Shown here: positions 1 to 5,393 of the stretch, piece after piece
How positions within the stretch are numbered: the stretch's first letter is position 1
Layout of the letters: each line of letters starts with the position of its first letter
Source: Acidobacteriota bacterium
GTDB taxonomy: Bacteria; Acidobacteriota; Polarisedimenticolia; JAPUIV01
Reading direction: 5' to 3'
DNA length: 5,393 nucleotides
NCBI GenBank assembly: GCA_027296665.1
Contig: JAPUIV010000177.1
Span: 1 to 5,393 of the forward strand
Program-made: the position numbers and the translations under genes
Notes under the pieces: generated by a model
The model's input: only the letters and a program-made list of their open reading frames with translations
What the model was told of the DNA's origin: nothing
Databases searched by the model: none

Positions 1-205
1 TCACGATCGCCACGCCGTTCCATGCCTTCTGCCCATGCAGGACTACCCGGTAGCCGGCGGCCTCGAGTTCGCCACGGGGGAACTTCTCATCGACAACCTT
101 CAGCTCCTGCAGGCCGACGATGTCGGGCCGCCGGTCACGGAGCCATTGCAGGAAGTAGTCGAGCCGCGCCCGGATCCCGTTCACGTTCCAGGTGGCAATG
201 CGCAT
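1..205 (-). CDS. xthA: Exodeoxyribonuclease III (AP endonuclease), 5' part only
   Basis: This is the N-terminal 68 residues of an exonuclease III family enzyme; the rest lies beyond the left edge. The family cuts DNA at abasic sites and removes blocked 3' ends in base-excision repair in the cytoplasm. Seen directly: the protein opens with Met-Arg-Ile-Ala-Thr-Trp-Asn-Val-Asn-Gly-Ile-Arg-Ala-Arg, with the conserved Asn at residue 7. It continues with Asp-Ile-Val-Gly-Leu-Gln-Glu-Leu-Lys, which places the metal-binding Glu at residue 34, the same number as in E. coli ExoIII. The Gly-Gln-Lys-Ala-Trp-Asn-Gly-Val-Ala block near residues 58-66 is also typical. The ATG at 205 is fixed by this N-terminal match and by a purine-rich ribosome site just upstream. 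The gene starts 13 nt after the antiporter stop codon and is probably the third gene of the same transcript. Confidence 0.94.
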   Translation of the reverse strand, partial: MRIATWNVNGIRARLDYFLQWLRDRRPDIVGLQELKVVDEKFPRGELEAAGYRVVLHGQKAWNGVAIV

Positions 206-214
206 ATCCTTGTC

Positions 215-220
215 CCCCTC
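215..220 (-). promoter_or_regulatory. Ribosome binding site of xthA, overlapping the antiporter stop codon
   Basis: On the minus strand the end of the antiporter gene and the start of xthA read TGAGGGGGACAAGGATATG. The GAGGGG shares two bases with the antiporter TGA and lies 9 nt before the ATG, a normal Shine-Dalgarno spacing. The overlap suggests that ribosomes ending on the antiporter feed initiation of xthA. An AAGGA also lies just before the ATG but is too close to serve. Confidence 0.6.
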
Positions 221-1472
221 ACCCCTGAACCGGTGAGTCGGGTATTTTCCACCGGCGGGCAAGCCGGCCGATGGTCAACCCCTGAATCAGGATGGAAAAG
301 ATGACCACCGCATAGGTGATCAACAGGATCAGGTCCCGGTGCGGCGAATCGACGAGCGACAACGCCAGGGCGATCGAGATCCCGCCCCGCACTCCACCCC
401 AGGTCATCATCGTCACCGTACCGGGGGGGAAGGACCGGATCAGTTTGAGGAGGGAGATCGGCCCACCGACGCTCAGGAAGCGCATCAGGAGAACAACCGG
501 GATGGCCAGAAAGCCGCAAAAAAGAAATATCGGCCGGATGTCCAGAACCAGGAGTTCGAACCCGATCATCACGAACAGCATGGCCGTCAGTGTCTCGTCG
601 ATCAGTTCCCAGAAATTGTCGAGGTGTTCGCGGGTTCGCTCCGACATCCCGAAGGTGCGGCCGTGATTGCCGATGAACAGGCCGGCCACCACCATGGCGA
701 TCGGCCCGGAGGTGTGGATCTGTGCCGCCAGGGCGTAGCCGCCGGCGACCAGGGAAAGGGTGATGAGGATCTCGACGGTGTAGTTATTGATGGTCTTGAG
801 AAGTCGGTAGGCGATGTACCCCAGGGCCAGGCCGTAGACTACGCCGCCCATCGCCTCGAGCAGGAATAGCTCGGCCGCCTCGGTCCAGTGCACGGCGTGG
901 CCTCCGATCGCCAGTCCCGACACCATGGTGAAAACCACAATACCGACCCCGTCGTTGAACAGCGATTCTCCGGCGATCATGGTCTCCAGATCCTTGGAGA
1001 CTCCCGCGGTCTTCAGGATGCCCAGGACCGCGATCGGATCGGTGGGGGAGATCAGGGCGCCGAACAGAAGGGCGTACCCATACGGCAGGTTCAGTCCCAG
1101 AAAGGCGAGGATACCGTAGATCGTGGTGCCGATCAGGAAGGTGGAGAGAAGCACCCCGGCCGTGGCCAGGGTCAGGATCGACCACTTGCGTTTGAGAAGA
1201 TCATTCAGATTGACATGCAGGGCGCCGGCGAATAGCAGGAAACTGAGCATCCCCCGCATCAGGAGGGCGTTGAAGTCGATGCCGTCGATCAGGTCCTCGG
1301 CCCACTCGATCGGGAACAGTCCGAGGCGGCCCGGAAGGATCAACAGGATCGATCCGGTCAGAGCCGCGGCCATCACGCCGATACTCGGCGGCAACCGCAG
1401 GGTGCGCTCGTTGAAGTAACTGAGCAGGGCGGTGACGGAGATCAGAATCGCGAATAGGGAAAACAGGCTCAT
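219..1472 (-). CDS. CPA1-family Na+/H+ antiporter (NhaP/NHE type)
   Basis: A 417-residue polytopic inner-membrane protein of the cation:proton antiporter-1 family, expected to exchange Na+ (or K+/Li+) for H+ and so serve pH and salt homeostasis. Nearly the whole length is hydrophobic segments joined by short loops. Family signatures are intact: Ile-Ser-Pro-Thr-Asp-Pro at residues 141-146, Gly-Glu-Ser-Leu-Phe-Asn-Asp at 168-174 with the ion-binding Asn173-Asp174 pair, and Trp-Gly-Gly-Val-Arg-Gly-Gly at 358-364. It ends soon after the last membrane segment, so it lacks the long cytoplasmic tail (TrkA-C or cNMP-binding) of many relatives. The ATG at 1472 has no clear Shine-Dalgarno sequence. It follows the selenoprotein's tandem UGA-UAG stops directly and in the same frame, so re-initiation by terminating ribosomes is likely. 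The family call is firm; the transported ion cannot be read from sequence. Confidence 0.93.
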   Translation of the reverse strand: MSLFSLFAILISVTALLSYFNERTLRLPPSIGVMAAALTGSILLILPGRLGLFPIEWAEDLIDGIDFNALLMRGMLSFLLFAGALHVNLNDLLKRKWSILTLATAGVLLSTFLIGTTIYGILAFLGLNLPYGYALLFGALISPTDPIAVLGILKTAGVSKDLETMIAGESLFNDGVGIVVFTMVSGLAIGGHAVHWTEAAELFLLEAMGGVVYGLALGYIAYRLLKTINNYTVEILITLSLVAGGYALAAQIHTSGPIAMVVAGLFIGNHGRTFGMSERTREHLDNFWELIDETLTAMLFVMIGFELLVLDIRPIFLFCGFLAIPVVLLMRFLSVGGPISLLKLIRSFPPGTVTMMTWGGVRGGISIALALSLVDSPHRDLILLITYAVVIFSILIQGLTIGRLARRWKIPDSPVQG

Positions 1473-1475
1473 CTA

Positions 1476-2855
1476 TCAGAATCTGCGGCCGCCACGCCGG
1501 CCTCCCCGATCCTTTCTCATCCGCTTCGCCTCCCGCTTGGCTTCTTTTTTTGTGATGGCGCCGTCGCCGTTCCTGTCGATGCGATCGAAACGGTCGATCA
1601 TCCGGTCCGGGAATTCCTCCCGGACCACCCGCCCATCGCCATCCGCGTCCCATCCCATGATCCGATCCGCCAGGTTGCCGCCGCGGAAAGGGCGCCCCCC
1701 AGGCATCCCACCCCGCCCCGACACCCGGCCGGCGAAGGGATCGGGTTCAAGCCGGATACGGTATTTCTGCGTCACCGGAACGCAGAAGGTGCCGGCATCG
1801 TCACAGGCGAAATAACGGACGGTCAGATCGATCGGCTCGTCGCGGCCGGTCGCGGTCAGTTCGACCAGGAACTCGCGGGGATCGGCGTCCGCGGCGACCT
1901 TCAATGCCGGGCCGATGCCGCTGGAGGGATGGACGCGGATCGTCTCGGGCGCATCGATGTGGAACTCCAGCGGAGGGGTCAGGTTGTTCCAGTGGACCTG
2001 ATAGAGGGGATCCAGGTGGAACCCCAGGTAGAGGCTGCCCTTGCCGGTGTCGAGGAATTCCAGATCCACCTCAGCGCGAAGTTTCGCGTAGTAGGGGATC
2101 CTTGACTGCGGTGTCTGCATCTGGTTGTCGAAAAACGGTTCGATCTTGACGGCCCGCATCGGGCCCGGCACCTCCAGCCGGGGGAGGACACCGATGGCGA
2201 CGGTGCGGGGGGGCGGGGCGGTCTTCAGGTCGAGATCGGCGACCCGGGTGGGAGGATCAACCTCCCCGACCAGCTCGGCCAGGTCATCGCGAAGTTCCGC
2301 CGGGTCGCTCCAGGCCCGGCGGCGGACGACAAGTCCCTCCCGATCGATCACCAGTTCGGCATTCTGCGCTCCTCCAAGGGCTCGCTTCAGATCGTTGGCC
2401 ATGTTGTCGCACAGCCAGGGAATGGCGGAGCCGAGCCGGCGTTCGGCTTCCCGAACGTGCATCAATCTTTCCTCGAGGGAGAAGGGGGTCAGATAGCGTT
2501 CATATTCGGGGTGGGCCAGAGCCTTGTACAGATAGAAAAACCCGACACCCTTCGGGGCGTAATCTCTCGCGACCGTCTCCAGACCGGGGACGTTTCTCAG
2601 GAAGGGAGGTCAGGTGAGGCAACCCAGCACCAGGACGGTGTAGCGATCCCGGAACAGATCCCGGAGCCGCACCTCCTTGCCGCCCGCGTCATAGATCACC
2701 AGATCGGGCATCGGTTCGCCGATGGCGGGGGCCGCCGCCTCGAAACGGTCGATGGAGGCCGAACGCCCCGAACCAGGCCGGTTCTGCGCCAGGCCAAAGC
2801 CAGTGATACCGAAGGCGAACACCATGAGAATTAGGAGAATCGATCCTCTTGACAT
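1476..2855 (-). CDS. Exported deiodinase-like selenoprotein with DsbD-alpha-like and EF-hand domains (UGA = Sec82)
   Basis: The frame is open from ATG 2855 to TGA 1476 except for one UGA (2612-2610), read here as Sec82 of 459 residues. Residues 1-23 are a Sec signal peptide (Arg3, hydrophobic core, cleavage after Gly-Leu-Ala). Residues about 42-200 are a thioredoxin-fold domain of the iodothyronine deiodinase/AhpC-TSA type, with Gly-Cys-Leu-Thr-Sec-Pro-Pro-Phe at 78-85, Ala-His-Pro at 114-116, Ser-Leu-Glu-Glu-Arg at 126-130 and Asp-Asn-Met-Ala-Asn at 150-154. Residues about 205-372 resemble the DsbD-alpha beta-sandwich, with a Cys351-Cys358 pair. After a Gly-rich linker come EF-hand loops at 403-414 and 427-438 and an Arg/Lys-rich tail. 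Expected role: thiol/selenol redox or peroxide chemistry in the envelope; the substrate is unknown, and thyronine deiodination is not implied. Alternative: a pseudogene broken by a nonsense mutation, which the motif fit and SECIS-like hairpin argue against. Conventional calling would give an 81-residue stub plus a headless ORF. Confidence 0.88.
2574..2592 (-). promoter_or_regulatory. Bacterial SECIS-like hairpin
   Basis: In the mRNA, 17 nt after the UGA, CGUCCCC pairs with GGAGACG. This makes a seven-position stem with six Watson-Crick pairs and one C-A mismatch, closing a GGUCU loop. A register with a bulged A and a six-base CGGUCU loop is also possible. The E. coli fdhF SECIS carries AGGUCU in its apical loop, and SelB contacts the GU of that loop. 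The loop GG begins 25 nt into the sequence after the UGA, within the range known for bacterial elements. The hairpin is also coding (residues about 88-95). It should deliver SelB-Sec-tRNA to the UGA. Confidence 0.75.
2610..2612 (-). other. In-frame UGA, predicted selenocysteine codon (Sec82)
   Basis: The minus-strand codons around it read GGT TGC CTC ACC TGA CCT CCC TTC, that is Gly-Cys-Leu-Thr-Sec-Pro-Pro-Phe. In deiodinases the same place reads Thr-Sec-Pro-Pro-Phe, and in Cys-containing redoxins Thr-Cys-Pro. The UGA is followed by C, a weak termination context also seen at the E. coli fdhF Sec codon. Homology to the deiodinase fold runs on both sides of the codon in one frame without any shift. 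Confidence 0.88.
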
Positions 2856-2864
2856 TTGTTGTAT

Positions 2865-2894
2865 TCTATATCAGACAAAATGGATTGAGATCAA
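2865..2894 (-). promoter_or_regulatory. Candidate sigma70-type promoter of the selenoprotein operon (near-leaderless)
   Basis: On the minus strand TTGATC (2894-2889) and TATAGA (2870-2865) are 18 nt apart. The second box is preceded by TGA, giving an extended -10 of the TGnTATAGA form. A start point 6-7 nt downstream falls near 2858-2859, only about 3 nt before the ATG at 2855. This fits the absence of a Shine-Dalgarno sequence there. Each box matches consensus at four of six positions, so this is a plausible prediction, not a firm one. Confidence 0.4.
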
Positions 2895-2898
2895 GAAT

Positions 2899-5292
2899 AT
2901 GAAACCATCCCTCTTGTTCCTCATCATCGCCCTGCAGATGCCCGGGGCCTCCGCCGCCCCTCCCCAGGAGCCGGTGGCCGGGAAGCCGCCTCGACTCATC
3001 AGCCTGATCGAGAGGGCGGAGGTTCGGGTCCTCCTGTTGGACGTGGTGGTCACCGACAAGAAGGGGAACCCGATCCTCGATCTGAAACAGGAAGACTTCC
3101 ACCTCACCATTGACCGCCGTCCGGCATTGATCGATTCCTTCGAGTTCCGGTTTCCTGCCTCGATAACAGGTTCTTCCCTCCCTGTACAGAACGGGGATCA
3201 GGAGGAGGTGGTTTCACCCGAAGGCGGACCGGACCGCAGGATCATTGTCTTCTTCGACGCGCAGAACAGCAGGGCATTGGACCAGCAGCGGGCCAGAGAA
3301 GAGACCATGAAATTCCTGAAACGTTTCATTGTCCCCTCCGACCATGTGATGGTCCTTTCTTATTCCCAGGCCCGCCTTCGGGTCATCCAACCGTTCACCT
3401 CCCGGAGAGAGGAATGGTCCGCGGCGGTACAGGAGTTGATCCGGGACCAGGTTTACCTGGAAACCTACATGGACGGTGAAACCCGGCGGATGGATCAGGT
3501 ATACGACGCCTGCCTGGACGCCGGGAGGGAGAAGGGAATCTCGGGTTCCATTGCGAGAAGAAAATCACCTTTCCCCTCCGGGGCAATCGACAGTGCGGGC
3601 GGCTCATCGTCCGGGGGAGGGGGACGGGGCATTAAAAAGCAGCCAGGCGAGACTGCCGGTCGGGGTCAGCCCGGGCCCGGAAATAACCCGTTTACCTCAG
3701 GCAAGGGAACGGCCGACAGCAGGCAGGATTTGAACGAGTATTGCGGCGCCGCATGGTCAACAGCGGATGAATACATACGAGAGGAGATGAGGTCCGCTCG
3801 CCGAACCCTGGCCACCTTGCGTGCGGTGGTCCAGGCGATGCGGGGCCTGCCGGGAAAAAAATCGATCCTGTACCTGTCGGAGGGGGTCCGCCCGGTGCCC
3901 GGCGAGGAATACTTCGCCGCCGCCAGCTGCCGCGCCTGCGCCGATTCCAAATTGAAATCGACTCTGGCGCTCCAGCAAGTGGGGAAAGATTTCAAGGAAC
4001 TGTTCCGCCAGGCGAACGACAGCAACGTCGCGGTGCATGTCCTCGACACCAAACGTTTCGGGGTCCTGTCTCCCCGGCCCGCCAGGTACCAACCGGGAGA
4101 TCCCACCTCCAGGCCGGAGGCGCGGTTCGATTTCCTGACCAATCTGGCCTTCCAGACCGGGGGGATGCGGGGGGCCGCTGCGGCCGGCCTCGACAAGAAT
4201 TTTGAAAAGTTGGGCGTGCAGATGAACACCTACTACACACTGGGCCACACCCTGCCGGGCGAGGGGCCGGACAGCCGCGCACACGCCATCCGGATCGAGG
4301 TGGACCGCCCCGGGGCGGTGCTGCACTACCGCAAAAGCTTCCGGGATCTCGGATGGAGGGAGAAGGAGGAGAGCACCCTGATGGGTGCGGTGGTCCTGCC
4401 GGAGCCGTACCAGGAGATTTCGCTGAAGGCGCGGGTTCTGGCGGTCCGCAAGGAATGGAAGCGGTTCGAGGCCTTCTTCGAGATGGGGATCCCCTTTTCG
4501 GATATTTATTGGGTGCCGACCCAGTTCGGAGAGCTCGGCGGAGTGGAATTCGTCGGAGAGATCACCGATGAGTGGGGTGTGGTCAAGCACCGGTTCCGCG
4601 ACCGGATGGAACTGAAAAGAGGAACGGCACCGGCCGGCGCCGGGGGGAGAGGGATCTATTACCGCGGGCAGGTGGAACTGAAGCCGGGGACTTACGAACT
4701 GCGGGCGGTGGCCCATGATTTCGGCGGCGGAAAGATGGGGGGGGCCAGAGTCTCGTTCGAGATCCCCGACACGCATGGAAAGAGTTTGACCCTGCACGGC
4801 CCGATTCTGGGGAAGATCTCCCGCGGAGACATGGTGATCGGCGTGGCGCCGCCCTCGTCCAACCGGCGGGGACTGCCGAAGAAGTACCGGCGCGAGACGG
4901 TGGTTCCATTGCTGGAGGAGGAACTTACCACGCGCGATCTGCTTGTGACCTACCTCCAGATCTACGATCCGGCCAAGCGAGTCGATTCGTCCCACCGGAG
5001 TTTGATGGTTAAGGTTGAGTTCCTGAAAAACGGTGAGGTGATGGCGGCCCACCAGTCGGTTCGGGTGGAGGAGGACGCGGTACCCCGTCCGGTCTCCCCC
5101 TTCGCCATACTCACGCCGATGCGCAAGCTCCAGCCGGGGGATTATCAGTTGCGGGTCGAGGTGGTGGACGAAGATACCGGCCGGAAGGTGGACAAGATGG
5201 TCCCGATCCGGGTTCTGCCACCGAAAATTGCCGCAAAGATACCGACAAACCCCGAAAAATCGCTCGCCAATCCAGAGTCGGATACCCCCTGA
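2899..5292 (+). CDS. Secreted VWFA-related domain protein (TIGR03436-like, acidobacterial type)
   Basis: A 797-residue exported protein of unknown function. The ATG at 2899 is chosen because it starts a good signal peptide (Met-Lys-Pro, hydrophobic stretch, cleavage around Gly-Ala-Ser-Ala at 16-19); the frame is open further upstream but the extra residues there look noncoding. Residues 42-84 form the family opening, with Val-Val-Val-Thr-Asp-Lys-Lys-Gly-Asn at 49-57 and Gln-Glu-Asp-Phe at 64-67. A VWA-type core follows: Ile-Ile-Val-Phe-Phe-Asp-Ala-Gln-Asn-Ser at 115-124 in the metal-site position, Leu-Pro-Gly-Lys-Lys-Ser-Ile-Leu-Tyr-Leu-Ser-Glu-Gly at 317-329, Val-Ala-Val-His-Val-Leu-Asp at 377-383, Gln-Thr-Gly-Gly at 419-422 and Tyr-Tyr-Thr-Leu-Gly at 445-449. 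Residues 490-775 are beta-rich repeats. Odd points: a Gly/Ser/Pro-rich insert at about 232-270 and a Cys-Arg-Ala-Cys pair at 344-347. The ribosome site is weak. The family is best known from Acidobacteriota; its role is not established. Confidence 0.88.
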   Translation: MKPSLLFLIIALQMPGASAAPPQEPVAGKPPRLISLIERAEVRVLLLDVVVTDKKGNPILDLKQEDFHLTIDRRPALIDSFEFRFPASITGSSLPVQNGDQEEVVSPEGGPDRRIIVFFDAQNSRALDQQRAREETMKFLKRFIVPSDHVMVLSYSQARLRVIQPFTSRREEWSAAVQELIRDQVYLETYMDGETRRMDQVYDACLDAGREKGISGSIARRKSPFPSGAIDSAGGSSSGGGGRGIKKQPGETAGRGQPGPGNNPFTSGKGTADSRQDLNEYCGAAWSTADEYIREEMRSARRTLATLRAVVQAMRGLPGKKSILYLSEGVRPVPGEEYFAAASCRACADSKLKSTLALQQVGKDFKELFRQANDSNVAVHVLDTKRFGVLSPRPARYQPGDPTSRPEARFDFLTNLAFQTGGMRGAAAAGLDKNFEKLGVQMNTYYTLGHTLPGEGPDSRAHAIRIEVDRPGAVLHYRKSFRDLGWREKEESTLMGAVVLPEPYQEISLKARVLAVRKEWKRFEAFFEMGIPFSDIYWVPTQFGELGGVEFVGEITDEWGVVKHRFRDRMELKRGTAPAGAGGRGIYYRGQVELKPGTYELRAVAHDFGGGKMGGARVSFEIPDTHGKSLTLHGPILGKISRGDMVIGVAPPSSNRRGLPKKYRRETVVPLLEEELTTRDLLVTYLQIYDPAKRVDSSHRSLMVKVEFLKNGEVMAAHQSVRVEEDAVPRPVSPFAILTPMRKLQPGDYQLRVEVVDEDTGRKVDKMVPIRVLPPKIAAKIPTNPEKSLANPESDTP

Positions 5293-5393
5293 ACCTTTCC
5301 GGTTAGCGGTACGTCTATACTGTTGAGGCCGGGAGGGGCTTCAGGCTGGTTTCCCAGGACCGTTATCCGGTCGAACGGAGTATCGGTTGATTG
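5293..5393. other. Noncoding stretch after the VWFA gene
   Basis: No gene is recognisable in these 101 bases. TATACT at 5316-5321 resembles a plus-strand -10 box, but no acceptable -35 lies 16-18 nt upstream. GACCG (5358-5362) and CGGTC (5368-5372) form a 5-bp hairpin with a 5-base loop and no T-run, so it is not an intrinsic terminator. GGAG at 5377-5380 is followed 6 nt later by a TTG (5387), which could begin a gene beyond the right edge; this is only a possibility. Confidence 0.35.

Noticed and set aside
1..1500. High density of GATC and CGATCG tetramers/hexamers as a possible repeat family
   Set aside because: They are irregularly spaced and are explained by frequent Ile (ATC), Asp (GAT) and Arg codon use in a GC-rich genome; no unit or spacing repeats.
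1476..2465. A separate 329-residue EF-hand gene starting at TTG 2465
   Set aside because: This start lies inside the deiodinase-like domain (between Arg130 and Met132 of the joined protein), has no ribosome site, and would leave the redox domain headless. The same-frame continuation through the UGA explains the region better.
2610..2855. A complete 81-residue gene, or a pseudogene truncated by a nonsense codon
   Set aside because: It would end exactly before the active-site residue of a thioredoxin-fold domain. The downstream frame is intact for 377 more residues, and a SECIS-like hairpin follows the UGA.
2849..2877. Plus-strand promoter with perfect TTGACA at 2849-2854
   Set aside because: The best AT-rich -10-like sequence (TATATC, 2867-2872) is only 12 nt away, and at 17 nt spacing the sequence is CAGACA. 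The -35 match alone is not enough to call a promoter.
2853..2882. Imperfect inverted repeat CATTTGT / ACAAAATG spanning the divergent intergenic region
   Set aside because: The arms are short and unequal, and partly made by the two ATG contexts; chance is likely without conservation data.
2722..2898. Upstream extension of the VWFA frame to ATG 2722
   Set aside because: The extra 59 residues overlap the start of the selenoprotein gene on the other strand and look noncoding. The ATG at 2899 begins a clean signal peptide.
3757..5052. Long minus-strand open frame (431 codons) opposite the VWFA gene
   Set aside because: Its translation is rich in Arg, His, Pro and Gln with no hydrophobic core, motif or signal, as expected for the shadow of a GC-rich gene. 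The plus-strand frame has clear family motifs.
5358..5378. Terminator hairpin after the VWFA gene
   Set aside because: Short competing stems (GACCG/CGGTC and CCGTT/AACGG) exist, but no T-run follows and they lie over 60 nt past the stop codon.

Overview
The window is GC-rich and densely coding. It holds a leftward operon of three genes and one divergent rightward gene. The rightward gene belongs to the VWFA-related secreted family (TIGR03436 type) that is strongly expanded in Acidobacteriota. An acidobacterial or similar deep-branching Gram-negative host is therefore the best guess, but the window has no rRNA or other phylogenetic marker, so this is inference.

Layout, left to right: positions 1-205 (minus) are the 5' part of an exonuclease III gene that runs off the left edge. 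Positions 219-1472 (minus) are a CPA1-type Na+/H+ antiporter. Positions 1476-2855 (minus) are best read as ONE selenoprotein gene, although a conventional caller would split it at the in-frame UGA at 2610-2612. A 43-bp divergent intergenic region follows. Positions 2899-5292 (plus) are the secreted VWFA-related protein. The last 100 bases are noncoding as far as can be seen.

The main result is the 459-residue exported selenoprotein. The frame from the signal-peptide ATG at 2855 continues unchanged through a UGA to the stop at 1476. The UGA sits exactly in an iodothyronine-deiodinase-like active site (Gly-Cys-Leu-Thr-Sec-Pro-Pro-Phe; vertebrate deiodinases have Ser-Cys-Thr-Sec-Pro-Pro-Phe). 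Deiodinase-like sequence continues after the UGA (Ala-His-Pro, Ser-Leu-Glu-Glu-Arg, Asp-Asn-Met-Ala-Asn). A bacterial SECIS-like hairpin with a GGUCU apical loop starts 17 nt after the UGA. Behind the redox domain come a DsbD-alpha-like beta domain with a Cys pair, two canonical EF-hand loops and a very basic tail. This is a domain combination I do not recognise from any named protein.

The three leftward genes are separated by 3 and 13 nt and are probably co-transcribed. A working idea (inference) is an envelope thiol/selenol redox enzyme made together with an ion antiporter and a repair nuclease for damaged DNA, that is, a stress-related unit. The divergent VWFA protein is also exported and carries a CxxC pair, but nothing in the sequence shows that the two proteins interact.
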